This document shows positions 28,577 through 38,190 of a stretch of DNA of 64,000 nucleotides, one piece after another; the first letter of the stretch is position 1; each line of letters starts with the position of its first letter. Below the pieces are notes generated by a model. The model was not told the origin of the DNA. It made no database searches and saw nothing but the letters and a program-made list of their open reading frames with translations. Origin of the DNA: Phaeobacter inhibens DSM 16374 (GTDB lineage: Bacteria; Pseudomonadota; Alphaproteobacteria; Rhodobacterales; Rhodobacteraceae). Where the stretch lies: the NCBI RefSeq assembly GCF_000473105.1, contig NZ_KI421498.1, positions 3,081,009 to 3,145,008 of the forward strand, written 5' to 3'. The position numbers were made by a program, and so were the translations under genes.

Positions 28577-29974
28577 ATGTTTCGCGCAATCCTGACCGCA
28601 GCGGGCCTGTTTCTGGCCACTCAGATCCCCTCTACACAGGCGCTCGCGGATACCCGTGTGCCGCAGAATCAGGCAGAGATTTCCCTCGGTTTCGCGCCGC
28701 TGGTGAAAGAGGCCGCGCCGGCAGTGGTCAATATCTACGCCAAGATTGTTCACGAACAGCGCCGCACGCCCTTCATGAATGACCCGTTCTTTGATGATTT
28801 CTTTCGCGGATTGTCGAAGCCTCAGCCCCGTGTGCAGAACTCCCTCGGCTCTGGCGTGATCCTGTCACCGGATGGAATCGTGGTATCGAATTACCATGTT
28901 GTTGGCATGGCCACGGATATCCGGGTGGTGACCACCGACCGCCGTGAATATGCAGCACAGGTGGTGCTGGCGGATCAGGCCAGCGATCTGGCCATTCTGC
29001 AATTGGAAGAGGCCGAGGACCTTCCCTATCTTGAGCTGCGCGACAGTGACGGGGTCGAGGTGGGCGAGCTGGCGCTGGCCATCGGCAATCCCTTCGGCGT
29101 TGGTCAGACGGTCAGCAGCGGGATCGTCTCAGGTCTGGCGCGCAGTGGCGCCGCCACGGGGGAGGGAATTGGCTATTTCATCCAGACCGATGCGCCAATC
29201 AACCCCGGCAACTCCGGTGGCGCGCTGATTGACGTCAATGGCGATCTGATTGGCATCAACACCCGCATCGTGACCCGCTCCGGCGGGTCCAACGGCATCG
29301 GCTTCGCCATCCCGGCCAATCTGGTGCGGGCCTTCATGCGGCAGGCCCACGACGGGGCCGAGGAATTTCAGCGCCCCTGGGCCGGGATGATGGGGCAACC
29401 GGTGGATGCGGATCTTGCCGCCTCGCTGGGGATGGACCTGCCGGAGGGGATGGTGATCTCCGAACTTCACCCCGCCAGCCCCTTCACCAAAGCTGGATTT
29501 GAGGTGGGAGATGTCATTCTGGATGTGGCAGGAGAGGCTGTGAATTCCCCCTCGGAGATGGTGTTCCGCATGTCTGTTACCGGGCTCGGCGATACCGCCG
29601 AGGTCACCCGCCTGCGCGCAGGCGCGCGTGAGGTGCTGACCGTCGAGATGATGCTGGCCCCCGATGAACCACCCGCCAACCCGCTCAGCCTTGATGAGGG
29701 CACGCCGCTGCCGGGTCTGACCGTGGCGCGGATCAATCCGCAGTCAATCCTGCGATTCCAGCTGCCGATGTCCTCTGACGGGGTGGTGATCACCGACCCC
29801 GGTGCCTATGGCAGCCGCGTCGGTCTGCGCGCGGGCGATATCATTCTGGGCATCAACAATGAGGCGATCAAAACGCCTGCGGATGTGTCTGAGGTGCTGG
29901 GCAATATCGGTCGCTGGATGAAGGTCGATCTCAACCGGCAAGGCCAGCGGGTCTCGCTGCGCTATCGGCTCTGA
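28577..29974 (+). CDS. Do-like periplasmic serine protease (DegP/DegQ family)
   Basis: The 465-residue product has a Sec signal peptide (about residues 1-24, ending TQALA). Next comes a trypsin-like domain with catalytic H107 (NYHVVG), D137 (SDLAIL) and S213 (PGNSGGAL), then two PDZ domains (about 260-350 and 375-460). This is the periplasmic protease/chaperone family that degrades misfolded envelope proteins. The sequence between the signal and the catalytic domain (FMNDPFFDDFFRGL) is the LA-loop region typical of DegP. It is two bases before rarA, so the two may share a transcript. Confidence 0.93.
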   Translation: MFRAILTAAGLFLATQIPSTQALADTRVPQNQAEISLGFAPLVKEAAPAVVNIYAKIVHEQRRTPFMNDPFFDDFFRGLSKPQPRVQNSLGSGVILSPDGIVVSNYHVVGMATDIRVVTTDRREYAAQVVLADQASDLAILQLEEAEDLPYLELRDSDGVEVGELALAIGNPFGVGQTVSSGIVSGLARSGAATGEGIGYFIQTDAPINPGNSGGALIDVNGDLIGINTRIVTRSGGSNGIGFAIPANLVRAFMRQAHDGAEEFQRPWAGMMGQPVDADLAASLGMDLPEGMVISELHPASPFTKAGFEVGDVILDVAGEAVNSPSEMVFRMSVTGLGDTAEVTRLRAGAREVLTVEMMLAPDEPPANPLSLDEGTPLPGLTVARINPQSILRFQLPMSSDGVVITDPGAYGSRVGLRAGDIILGINNEAIKTPADVSEVLGNIGRWMKVDLNRQGQRVSLRYRL

Positions 29975-29976
29975 TC

Positions 29977-31299
29977 ATGGCGGATCTTTTTGACAGCGGC
30001 GATGCCGCGCCCCGCCCGGATCCGCAGTCGGAGGTGAACCGCCCACTTGCGGATCGCCTGCGCCCGCAGTCGCTGGCAGAGGTGATCGGTCAAGCGCAGG
30101 TTCTTGGTGAGGACGCCCCGCTTGGGGTGATGCTGGCCTCCGGCTCGCTGTCATCGCTGATCTTCTGGGGGCCGCCGGGCGTGGGTAAAACCACCATCGC
30201 GCGGCTGCTGGCGCGGGAGACGGATCTGCATTTCGTACAGATCTCAGCCATTTTTACCGGTGTGCCTGATCTGAAGAAAGTGTTTGAGGCGGCCAAGATC
30301 CGCCGCCAGAACGGGCAGGGCACGCTGCTGTTCGTGGATGAGATCCATCGTTTCAACAAGGCCCAGCAGGACGGTTTTCTGCCGCATATGGAGGATGGCA
30401 CCATCCTTCTGGTCGGGGCCACGACCGAGAACCCGAGTTTTGAACTGAACGCCGCTGTGCTCTCTCGCGCGCAGGTGCTGGTGCTGGAGCGATTGTCGCT
30501 TGCTGATCTGGAGAGGTTGACCCAGCGGGCCGAGCAGGAGCTGGATCGCGCCCTGCCGCTGACCGCGGATGCGCGGGACGCGTTGCAGGAGATGGCGGAT
30601 GGGGACGGGCGCGCCCTGCTGAACCTGATCGAACAGGTCGCCGCCTGGAAGGTGGACAGCCCGCTGGGCCGCGAGGCGCTGGCCACCCGGCTGATGCGGC
30701 GGGCGGCGAAATATGACAAGTCCGGCGATGAACATTACAACCTGATTTCCGCCCTGCATAAATCCGTGCGCGGCTCCGACCCGGATGCCGCACTCTATTG
30801 GTTTGCCCGCATGCTGGAGGGCGGCGAGGATCCCAGATACCTGGCCCGCCGCCTGACCCGGATGGCGGTTGAGGACATCGCGCTGGCCGACCCGCAAGCG
30901 CAGGGGATCTGTATCCAGGCCTGGGAAACCTATGAGCGTCTCGGCAGCCCGGAGGGCGAGCTGGCGCTGGCACAGGCAGTGATTTATTTGGCCCTCGCGC
31001 CCAAGACCAACGCTGGATACATGGCCTACAAAGCGGCGCGGCGGCTGGCGAAACAGACCGGCAGTGCGCCACCGCCGAAGCATATCCTGAATGCGCCAAC
31101 CAAGCTGATGAAGTCGCAAGGTTACGGTGACGGATATGACTACGACCACAATGCGGCGGATGGGTTTTCAGGGCAGAACTATTTTCCCGACGACGTGCCG
31201 CGCCCGGTGCTGTACCAGCCGGTTGAGCGGGGTTTCGAACGGGAGTTGAAGCGCCGGACCGAGTATTTCGCCAATTTGCGCGCCAAGCGGAACAGCTGA
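29977..31299 (+). CDS. rarA: Replication-associated recombination protein A (RarA/MgsA)
   Basis: The 440-residue AAA+ ATPase acts at stalled replication forks. The Walker A loop GPPGVGKTT is at residues 65-73, Walker B LFVDEIHRFNKAQQD is at about 110-125, and the sensor motif GATTENPSFELN follows. The C-terminal tetramerisation region includes DPDAALYWFARMLEGGEDPRYLARR, the MgsA signature. It directly follows the protease gene. Confidence 0.95.
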   Translation: MADLFDSGDAAPRPDPQSEVNRPLADRLRPQSLAEVIGQAQVLGEDAPLGVMLASGSLSSLIFWGPPGVGKTTIARLLARETDLHFVQISAIFTGVPDLKKVFEAAKIRRQNGQGTLLFVDEIHRFNKAQQDGFLPHMEDGTILLVGATTENPSFELNAAVLSRAQVLVLERLSLADLERLTQRAEQELDRALPLTADARDALQEMADGDGRALLNLIEQVAAWKVDSPLGREALATRLMRRAAKYDKSGDEHYNLISALHKSVRGSDPDAALYWFARMLEGGEDPRYLARRLTRMAVEDIALADPQAQGICIQAWETYERLGSPEGELALAQAVIYLALAPKTNAGYMAYKAARRLAKQTGSAPPPKHILNAPTKLMKSQGYGDGYDYDHNAADGFSGQNYFPDDVPRPVLYQPVERGFERELKRRTEYFANLRAKRNS

Positions 31300-31435
31300 T
31301 CCGGCTTTGCGTGGCAAAGCCGGTGCCTGCGGCGCGAGTATTTGGGGAAAGGTGACAGGGCCTGCTCCGGTGCTGCAATGCTGCCATGCTTGCGCGAAAC
31401 TTGACATCCACGCGCCAGCCGGCGACAGACCGTTG

Positions 31436-31816
31436 ATGGTTTTTTCGGTTCTATATGTGGCCTTGGGCGGTGCGATCGGTGCTGCCTGCCGCTATCTGGC
31501 CGGTTTGGGGATCACCCGCCTCTTTGGGGTGGGAGAGTTCCCGGTGGCGATTCTGGCGGTGAATGTGATCGGCTCCTTTCTGATAGGCGCCTTTGTTGTC
31601 ACTGCCGCCCATAAGGGGCTGACCCACCTGAGCCCTTTTGTGATGACTGGCCTTTTGGGCGGTTTCACAACGTTTTCGGCCTTCTCGCTTGAGACGGCCA
31701 CCCTGATCGAGCGCGGTGCCTTTGGGCAGGCTGCGCTCTATGTGCTGTTGTCCGTGGGCCTGTCGGTCGGCGGACTGTTTTTCGGCCTGATGGCCGCCAG
31801 AGGAGTGTTCGCATGA
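31436..31816 (+). CDS. crcB: Fluoride ion channel CrcB/Fluc
   Basis: The 126-residue product has four membrane segments. Conserved features are GGAIGAACRYL at about residues 9-19, the asparagine in AVNVIGSFLIG, and GLLGGFTTFSAFSLE, the fluoride channel signature. The start is the ATG giving MVFSVLYVALGG; the frame upstream lacks family sequence. Its stop overlaps the rluC start (ATGA). No fluoride riboswitch was recognised upstream. Confidence 0.92.
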   Translation: MVFSVLYVALGGAIGAACRYLAGLGITRLFGVGEFPVAILAVNVIGSFLIGAFVVTAAHKGLTHLSPFVMTGLLGGFTTFSAFSLETATLIERGAFGQAALYVLLSVGLSVGGLFFGLMAARGVFA

Positions 31817-32859
31817 GCGGCGTACAGATGATTACCGTCAGTGAAGACGACGCAGACCAGCGTATTGACCGCTGGCTGCGGCGGTTGTTCCCGCATGTGA
31901 GCCAGGGGCGGATCGAGAAGATGTGCCGCAAGGGCGAATTGCGTCTGGATGGGGGACGGGTGAAGGCCAACAGCCGCGTCGCAGCCGGGCAGGTGGTGCG
32001 CGTGCCGCCGCTTGGGGCAAGCGACCTGAAACCGGCAGAGGCACCGAGCTACCGGATTTCCGAAGCGGACGCCAAGATGATCCGGGGCTGTGTGATCTAC
32101 AAGGACGATGCGGTTATCGTGCTGAACAAGCCGGCAGGTCTGGCGGTGCAGGGCGGCAGCGGCACCACCAAACATGTCGACGGGCTGAGTGCTGCCTTGC
32201 AGTTCGACGCCGAGGAAAAGCCGCGTCTGGTGCATCGTCTGGACAAGGACACCTCAGGTGTGTTGGTGCTGGCGCGCACCCGTCTGGCGGCGCAGTCGCT
32301 GACGGCGGCGTTCCGGCATCGTGCCACGCGCAAGATCTACTGGGCGCTGGTGGCGGGTGTCCCTACGCCCTATCTCGGTGAGATCAAATGTGGGCTGGTG
32401 AAGGCACCGGGACACGGTAAATCGGGGGAAGGCGAGAAAATGATCGCCATCCATTCCAACGAGGTGGACAGCACACCCGGGGCCAAACGCTCGCATACGC
32501 ATTATGCCACGCTCTACCGCGTGGCCAGCCGCGCGGCCTGGGTTGCAATGGAGCCGATCACCGGCCGCACCCATCAGCTGCGCGCGCATATGGCTGAAAT
32601 CGGTCACCCGATTGCCGGTGACGGCAAATACGGCGGGTCCAGTCAGGAAAACCTCGGCGATGGCTGGGGGGCGCAGTTGGGGGGGATTATCTCCAAGAAG
32701 CTGCATCTGCACTGCCGTCGCATGGCGTTTGAGCATCCGACCACGAAAAAACCGCTGTCGATCACGGCGCCCTTGCCTGACCACATGAAGGACAGCTGGG
32801 ACACCTTTGGCTGGTCCGAAGATCTGGCGGCAGAAGATCCGTTTGAGAGCCTGCAGTAA
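31813..32859 (+). CDS. rluC: Ribosomal large-subunit pseudouridine synthase RluC
   Basis: The 348-residue enzyme converts uridines of 23S rRNA to pseudouridine. An S4 RNA-binding domain covers about residues 8-70 (QRIDRWLRRLFPHVSQGRIEKMCRKGELRLDG). The catalytic domain contains HRLDKDTSGVLVLA with the catalytic aspartate at D144, and later GRTHQLRAHMAEIGHPIAGDGKYGG. It is coupled to crcB by a four-base overlap and followed closely by the HAD phosphatase gene. Confidence 0.93.
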   Translation: MSGVQMITVSEDDADQRIDRWLRRLFPHVSQGRIEKMCRKGELRLDGGRVKANSRVAAGQVVRVPPLGASDLKPAEAPSYRISEADAKMIRGCVIYKDDAVIVLNKPAGLAVQGGSGTTKHVDGLSAALQFDAEEKPRLVHRLDKDTSGVLVLARTRLAAQSLTAAFRHRATRKIYWALVAGVPTPYLGEIKCGLVKAPGHGKSGEGEKMIAIHSNEVDSTPGAKRSHTHYATLYRVASRAAWVAMEPITGRTHQLRAHMAEIGHPIAGDGKYGGSSQENLGDGWGAQLGGIISKKLHLHCRRMAFEHPTTKKPLSITAPLPDHMKDSWDTFGWSEDLAAEDPFESLQ

Positions 32860-32867
32860 CGAGGTTC

Positions 32868-33542
32868 ATGACGATGAGCGGTGATCTGCGTTTGATCCTG
32901 TTTGATGTGGATGGCACCCTGGCGGACAGCCAGGGCGCGATCACTTCGGCGATGAGGGCTGCATTTGACGGGGTCGGGCTGGCGGCGCCGAGCCGGGCGG
33001 AGATTCTGTCGATCGTCGGTCTGTCACTACCTCTGGCGATTGCCGAACTTGCCCCGACGCTGGATGCCAGTGTTCAGGCGGAATTGGTTGAGGGCTATAA
33101 GTCTGCTTACAAATCCGCCCGTCTGGCCGCAGGCGCAGGGCATTCGCCGCTCTATTCCGGGGCGGCGGAGGTTCTGGCGGAGCTGAACGCCGTGCCCGAA
33201 TACCTGCTGGGGGTGGCCACCGGAAAATCACAGCGCGGGCTGGATGCGCTGATCGCGTCCCACGACCTGCGCTGTTTCGTGACTCGGCAATGTGCCGATC
33301 ATCACCCGTCAAAGCCGCATCCGTCCATGGTGCTGCGGGCGATGGCCGAGACCGGGGTACTGCCTGAGCATACTGTGATGATCGGCGACACCAGTTTTGA
33401 CATCGATATGGGCCGGGCTGCCGGCGTGCGCACCATCGCCGTGAACTGGGGTTTCCACCCGGCGGACCAGCTGGGTGCGGATTACATTATCGACAGCTTT
33501 GCCGACCTAGCACCGCTGTTGCAGCACATCTGGAAAGACTGA
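32868..33542 (+). CDS. HAD-family hydrolase (phosphoglycolate phosphatase-like)
   Basis: The 224-residue product carries the HAD motifs: nucleophile D13 and acid D15 in LFDVDGTLADS, a lysine in HHPSKPHPSM, and the metal site GDTSFDIDMGRAAG. The helical cap is of type C1, as in phosphoglycolate phosphatases (Gph-like); the exact substrate cannot be read. The start may be the ATG at 32868 or the next at 32874. It is packed between rluC and the ATP12 gene. Confidence 0.85.
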   Translation: MTMSGDLRLILFDVDGTLADSQGAITSAMRAAFDGVGLAAPSRAEILSIVGLSLPLAIAELAPTLDASVQAELVEGYKSAYKSARLAAGAGHSPLYSGAAEVLAELNAVPEYLLGVATGKSQRGLDALIASHDLRCFVTRQCADHHPSKPHPSMVLRAMAETGVLPEHTVMIGDTSFDIDMGRAAGVRTIAVNWGFHPADQLGADYIIDSFADLAPLLQHIWKD

Positions 33543-33546
33543 CGAT

Positions 33547-34254
33547 ATGAGCGAGTGGAAACAGAAACGATTCTGGAAAGCTGTCTCCGTGGCCGAGACC
33601 GAAGATGGGTTTGCGGTGGAACTGGACGGGCGGCGCGTAAAAACTCCCGCAAAAGCTGCGCTTGCTGTGCCGGGCCGCGAAATGGCCGAGGCAATTGCGG
33701 CGGAATGGGACGCGCAGACCGAATCAGTTAACCCAAACACCATGCCAGTGACCCGTTCGGCCAATGCCGCAATCGACAAGGTGACACATCAGCACGCGGC
33801 CGTTGCGGATATGCTGGCCGAATACGGCGATTCCGATCTTTTGTGCTATCGCGCAGAGATGCCGGTTGAGCTGGTGCAGCGCCAGGCCGAAATCTGGGAC
33901 CCGGCGCTGGATTGGGCGGCGGAGACTCTCGGGGTCCGGCTGGAGCCGCGTTCTGGTATTCTGCATGCACCGCAGAATCCTGAGGCGCTGGCGCATCTGC
34001 GCCGCTTAGTCCATGAAATGACACCATTTCAGCTGGCAGCCTTCCATGATCTGGTGGCGATGTCGGGGTCTCTGGTCCTTGGGTTCGCAGCGACAAGGAG
34101 CTGGCGCCCGGCGGATCAGATCTGGGAGATGTCACGGCTGGATGAGCTGTGGCAGGAACAGCAATGGGGCCAGGACGAAGACGCTCAGGCCACTGCGGAC
34201 CTGAAACGCGCGGCGTTTTTACACGCTAAGCGGTTCTACGATTTTTCCTGCTAG
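33547..34254 (+). CDS. ATP12-family F1-ATPase assembly chaperone
   Basis: The 235-residue product has the family features KRFWKAVSVAETEDGFAVELDGRRVKTPAK at the start, EWDAQTESVNPNTMPVTRSANAAID, and the C-terminal SGSLVLGFAATRS. ATP12 proteins assist assembly of the F1 alpha subunit in mitochondria and alphaproteobacteria. The ATP synthase genes are not in the window. It follows the HAD gene by four bases. Confidence 0.92.
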   Translation: MSEWKQKRFWKAVSVAETEDGFAVELDGRRVKTPAKAALAVPGREMAEAIAAEWDAQTESVNPNTMPVTRSANAAIDKVTHQHAAVADMLAEYGDSDLLCYRAEMPVELVQRQAEIWDPALDWAAETLGVRLEPRSGILHAPQNPEALAHLRRLVHEMTPFQLAAFHDLVAMSGSLVLGFAATRSWRPADQIWEMSRLDELWQEQQWGQDEDAQATADLKRAAFLHAKRFYDFSC

Positions 34255-34295
34255 CGCAATTAATTACCCAAAACGCGACGTTGCCGCAAAATTCG

Positions 34296-34386
34296 TTCGT
34301 GGCCACGAAAATGTTCTCTATACGGCCATCGAAATTCCTGATCACGCACTTGACGTTTGTTGATGAATGCGACCACACTTGGTCGC
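34296..34386 (+). promoter_or_regulatory. aapJ upstream region with two inverted repeats
   Basis: TTCGTGGCCACGAA (34296-34309) is a perfect 14-bp palindrome. GCGACCA (34369-34375) faces TGGTCGC (34380-34386) across four bases. A TTGACG at 34350-34355 may be a -35 box, though no good -10 follows at 17 bases. These are candidate operators for the aap operon. Confidence 0.4.
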
Positions 34387-34483
34387 GAAATGGGGAAAAT
34401 CCTGTTTCAACACCTATCTCCGGCATGGCTGGTGCCGGGCAAAAAGAGCCGCCAAATAGGCGGACAATCAGGAAGAGGTAAAC

Positions 34484-35500
34484 ATGAAGAATAAGGTAAT
34501 TTTGGGTGCGCTGACTGTTGCTGGTCTGGCCGCCGGTGCCGCTGCGGCGGGGACGCTGGACGACGTCAAGGCCCGTGGCAAGCTGAACTGCGGCGTGACC
34601 ACTGGTCTGGTCGGCTTTGCAGCGCCCAATGCCAATGGCGAATGGGAAGGTTTTGACGTTGCTGTCTGCCGCGCAGTTGCTGCGGCTGTACTGGGCGACT
34701 CGACCGCCGTCGAATTCGTGCCCACCACCGGCAAAACCCGCTTCACCGCTCTGGCCTCCGGCGAGATCGACATGCTGGCGCGCAACACCACCTGGACCTT
34801 CAGCCGCGATGTCGACCTGAAGTTCGAATTCGTTGGTGTGAACTATTACGACGGTCAGGGCTTCATGGTTCCCAAGGAACTGGGCGTGTCCTCCGCGAAG
34901 GAACTGGACGGCGCGACCGTCTGCATCCAGACCGGTACCACAACCGAGCTGAACCTGGCGGATTTCTTCCGCTCCAACAACATCAGCTACGAGCCGGTTC
35001 CGATCGAAACCAACGCTGAAGCACAGCAGCAGTATCTGGCTGGTGCCTGCGACGTCTACACTACCGACGCCTCTGGTCTGGCGGCGACCCGCGCGACCTT
35101 CGATGATCCTTCGGCGCATGTTCTGCTGCCCGAAATCATCTCCAAGGAGCCGCTGGGCCCGCTGGTTCGTCACGGCGACCACGAGTGGGGCGACGTTGTG
35201 CGCTGGAGCCTGAACGCACTGGTTGCAGCTGAAGAGCTGGGCGTGACCTCCGCCAACATCGGCGAAATGGCTGCTGGTACCGAGAATCCGGAAATCAACC
35301 GTCTGCTGGGCACCGAAGGTACCCTGGGCGAGATGCTGGGTCTGTCGGCTGACTGGGCGAAAAACGCCATCGGCGCTGGCGGCAACTACGGCGAAGTCTT
35401 TGCGAAGAACATCGGCGAAGACACTCCGATTGGTCTGGCACGCGGTCTGAACGCACAGTGGACCGAAGGCGGCCTGCTCTACGCACCGCCCTTCCGCTAA
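34484..35500 (+). CDS. aapJ: General L-amino acid ABC transporter, periplasmic binding protein
   Basis: The 338-residue protein has a Sec signal peptide (about residues 1-22, ending AAAA) and then the binding-protein fold of family 3 (TLDDVKARGKLNCGVTTGLVGFAAPN, ARNTTWTFSRDVDLKFEF, QTGTTTELNLADFF). The size and sequence fit AapJ/BztA, the broad-specificity amino acid receptor. An AGGAAGAGG site precedes the ATG. A terminator after it, before aapQ, is expected to give excess binding protein over permease. Confidence 0.93.
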   Translation: MKNKVILGALTVAGLAAGAAAAGTLDDVKARGKLNCGVTTGLVGFAAPNANGEWEGFDVAVCRAVAAAVLGDSTAVEFVPTTGKTRFTALASGEIDMLARNTTWTFSRDVDLKFEFVGVNYYDGQGFMVPKELGVSSAKELDGATVCIQTGTTTELNLADFFRSNNISYEPVPIETNAEAQQQYLAGACDVYTTDASGLAATRATFDDPSAHVLLPEIISKEPLGPLVRHGDHEWGDVVRWSLNALVAAEELGVTSANIGEMAAGTENPEINRLLGTEGTLGEMLGLSADWAKNAIGAGGNYGEVFAKNIGEDTPIGLARGLNAQWTEGGLLYAPPFR

Positions 35501-35513
35501 GAACGACTGAGGA

Positions 35514-35546
35514 AAGGGCGCAGGACCAACCTGCGCCCTTTTTTCC
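35514..35546 (+). terminator. Terminator between aapJ and aapQ
   Basis: AAGGGCGCAGG and CCTGCGCCCTT arms around a short loop are followed by TTTT. It probably stops most transcripts after the binding-protein gene. Confidence 0.85.
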
Positions 35547-35643
35547 TACCGACCTATCCTAACAAAAACGCTTGAGGTCTGACGCGAGCAGGGAACCAAC
35601 CCCGCCGATCAGTTGACCTATAAGCCACGGGGATCACACATTC

Positions 35644-36876
35644 ATGTCAACTCTCACTGACCCTCCAAAGGCACAGTTTCAGCTGTCCATGTTGGTCAAC
35701 GATACCCGCTATCGTTCGTTGACCTTCCAGGCGATTGCTGCACTGGTTCTGGCCTTGGCCATCTGGTATCTGGGGAACAACCTAATTCAGAACCTGCGGG
35801 CCGCGGGTCTGAATATCTCATACGGGTTCCTCGGGGATCCATCCGGTTACGATATCAACCAGCGTCTGATCGAATACGACAGCCAGTCCAGCCATGCGCG
35901 CGCCGCAGTTGTTGGTGTTCTGAACACGCTGCTGGTGGCCGTTCTTGCCTGTATCACTGCCACCATCTTTGGTGTGGTTGCGGGTGTTCTGCGCCTCTCG
36001 AACAACTGGCTCGTCTCCAAATTGATGGCCGTTTATGTGGAAATCTTCCGCAATATTCCGGTTCTCATCTGGATCATCATCATTTTCACCATCATGACCG
36101 CCGTGATGCCGGGGCCTCGGGAATTCCGGGGTGACAACGCCACGTCGAGCATGCTGTTTGACCTCTTTGCCTTTACCAACCGGGGTGTCTACATCCCGAT
36201 GCCCTGGTTCGAGAGCGGTTTCTTCGCCTCAGGTGCGTTGAACTGGCTGGTGGTGATTGCGGCGCTGGTCGGGTCCTTCCTTGTGATGCGCCGGATTGAG
36301 GCCAACGCGACCAAGACGCAGGAAAAAACCGGCGTGCGTCCCAAAACCAAGCTGATTGCCCTTGGCGTCTGGCTGGTGCCTCTGGCGCTGGTCCTGTTTG
36401 TCATGGGCCTGTCCTGGGAAGTGCCGGAGCTGAAAGGCTTCAACTTCAAAGGCGGTATCAAGATTGGTGGGCCACTGATTGCCCTGTGGTTTGCTTTGTC
36501 GATCTACACCGGTGCCTTCATCGCGGAAAACGTGCGTGCGGGTATTCAGGCGATCAACAAGGGTCAGACCGAAGCTGCCGCAGCGCTGGGTCTGCGTCCG
36601 GGCCGGATCATGAACCTCGTTGTGCTGCCGCAGGCGCTGCGCGTCATCATTCCGCCGCTGATCTCCAACTTCCTCAACATCACCAAGAACTCCTCGCTGG
36701 CGATTGCTGTGGGCTATGCCGACATCACCGCGACCCTGGGAGGCATCACGCTGAACCAGACCGGCCGCGCCATCGAATGCGTGCTGCTGCTGATGTTGTT
36801 CTATCTCACTGCGTCGCTGCTCATCTCCATGGTGATGAACGTCTACAACGCATCTGTGAAACTGAAGGAGCGCTGA
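35644..36876 (+). CDS. aapQ: General L-amino acid ABC transporter, permease subunit Q
   Basis: The 410-residue inner-membrane protein has an N-terminal membrane segment, a long periplasmic insert and the binding-protein-dependent permease region at the C-terminus. The EAA loop region is QTEAAAALGLRPGRIMNLVVLPQALRVIIPPL. AapQ/BztB proteins are longer than ordinary polar amino acid permeases, as here. It starts about 140 bases after aapJ and ends three bases before aapM. Confidence 0.93.
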   Translation: MSTLTDPPKAQFQLSMLVNDTRYRSLTFQAIAALVLALAIWYLGNNLIQNLRAAGLNISYGFLGDPSGYDINQRLIEYDSQSSHARAAVVGVLNTLLVAVLACITATIFGVVAGVLRLSNNWLVSKLMAVYVEIFRNIPVLIWIIIIFTIMTAVMPGPREFRGDNATSSMLFDLFAFTNRGVYIPMPWFESGFFASGALNWLVVIAALVGSFLVMRRIEANATKTQEKTGVRPKTKLIALGVWLVPLALVLFVMGLSWEVPELKGFNFKGGIKIGGPLIALWFALSIYTGAFIAENVRAGIQAINKGQTEAAAALGLRPGRIMNLVVLPQALRVIIPPLISNFLNITKNSSLAIAVGYADITATLGGITLNQTGRAIECVLLLMLFYLTASLLISMVMNVYNASVKLKER

Positions 36877-36879
36877 GAC

Positions 36880-38178
36880 ATGAGCGATACACACGCACAA
36901 ACTGTCGCCTTTGTCCGCGAAACCCAGATCCCGCCGGCACCGCCGCCGGGCCGCGAGACCGGGGTCTATAAATGGATCCGCGAGAATCTGTTCTCCAGCG
37001 TCCCCAATTCGATCCTGACACTGGCGGCGCTGGCGCTGATCTATGCTCTGCTGAGCAGCACTCTGCCGTGGTTGCTGAACGGCGTCTGGACCACCAACTC
37101 GCTCGCGGAATGCCGTGAGGTTCTGGATGGCAAGCTTGGCGCCTGTTTCTCGGTCCTTAGCGAGCGTTGGAACCAGTTGCTCTATGGCTTCAAATACCCG
37201 GGGACGGAATATTGGCGCCCTAATCTGGCGTTGGTGCTGTTGCTCGTCGCGCTGGCACCGGTGCTGTTCTTTGACCTGCCGCGCAAGCTTTTGGCCTTCA
37301 CTGCGATCTATCCGTTCCTGGCCTTCTGGCTGATCTGGGGTGGCTCCATCCTGGTGCCGATCGTTGCCCTGCTTGGCTTTGTCGCTGCTGGGTTTGTGTT
37401 CCAGAAATTCGGCAAGGGCAGCTTTGCTCTGGGGTTCTTCGGTGCGATTGTTGCTGCGGTCGTGGTCTGGAATATCGGCGGCTTTCTGATCCCGGAGGGG
37501 GCATCTGACAACGCAATGCTGTCGGCTGTACCCTCGCGCGATCTGGGCGGCTTCATGCTGAACATGATGCTGGGTGTCACCTGTGTGTCGCTGTCGGTGC
37601 CGCTGGGTATCGCGCTGGCGCTGGGGCGTCAGTCCAACATGCCGCTGATCAAGTGGATCTGCGTCGTTTTCATCGAATTCGTGCGTGGCGTGCCGCTGAT
37701 CACCCTGTTGTTTGTGGCATCGGTGATGCTGTCCTACTTCTTCCCGCCAGATGCCACCGTGGACCTGTTCCTGCGTGTGGTCATCATGATCACCCTGTTC
37801 TCTGCGGCCTATATCGCCGAAGTGATCCGGGGCGGTCTGGCCGCGCTGCCCAAGGGGCAGTACGAAGCAGCAGACAGTCTGGGGCTGGATTATCCGCAGG
37901 CGATGCGCCTGATCATCCTGCCGCAGGCTCTGAAGATCTCGATCCCCGGTATCGTGAACGTGGCTGTTGGTCTGTTCAAGGATACCACGCTGGTGTCGGT
38001 CATCTCGATGTTCGACCTGGTGGGCATGATCCGTGGCCCGATCCTCGCCTCCACCGAGTGGAACGGCGTTTATTGGGAACTCCTCGGCTTTGCCGCCTTC
38101 CTGTTCTTCATCGTCTGCTACGGCATCTCTCAATATTCACAGTGGCTCGAGCGTCGTCTCGCCACCGATCACCACTAA
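36880..38178 (+). CDS. aapM: General L-amino acid ABC transporter, permease subunit M
   Basis: This 432-residue partner of AapQ has several membrane segments and a C-terminal EAA loop (YEAADSLGLDYPQAMRLIILPQALKISIPGI). The N-terminus is a cytoplasmic Pro-rich stretch (IPPAPPPGRETG). AapM/BztC pairs with AapQ to form the channel. It is three bases after aapQ and 12 bases before aapP. Confidence 0.93.
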   Translation: MSDTHAQTVAFVRETQIPPAPPPGRETGVYKWIRENLFSSVPNSILTLAALALIYALLSSTLPWLLNGVWTTNSLAECREVLDGKLGACFSVLSERWNQLLYGFKYPGTEYWRPNLALVLLLVALAPVLFFDLPRKLLAFTAIYPFLAFWLIWGGSILVPIVALLGFVAAGFVFQKFGKGSFALGFFGAIVAAVVVWNIGGFLIPEGASDNAMLSAVPSRDLGGFMLNMMLGVTCVSLSVPLGIALALGRQSNMPLIKWICVVFIEFVRGVPLITLLFVASVMLSYFFPPDATVDLFLRVVIMITLFSAAYIAEVIRGGLAALPKGQYEAADSLGLDYPQAMRLIILPQALKISIPGIVNVAVGLFKDTTLVSVISMFDLVGMIRGPILASTEWNGVYWELLGFAAFLFFIVCYGISQYSQWLERRLATDHH

Positions 38179-38190
38179 GGAGTTCAACAT

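Noticed and set aside
31300-31435. Fluoride riboswitch before crcB
   Set aside because: The spacer lacks the conserved motif and pseudoknot arms that I would expect, and crcB is likely read from upstream genes.
36229-38133. A long - strand frame opposite aapQ and aapM
   Set aside because: The product is rich in Gln, Arg, His and Asp, the typical shadow of membrane-protein codons, and it covers two clear permease genes.
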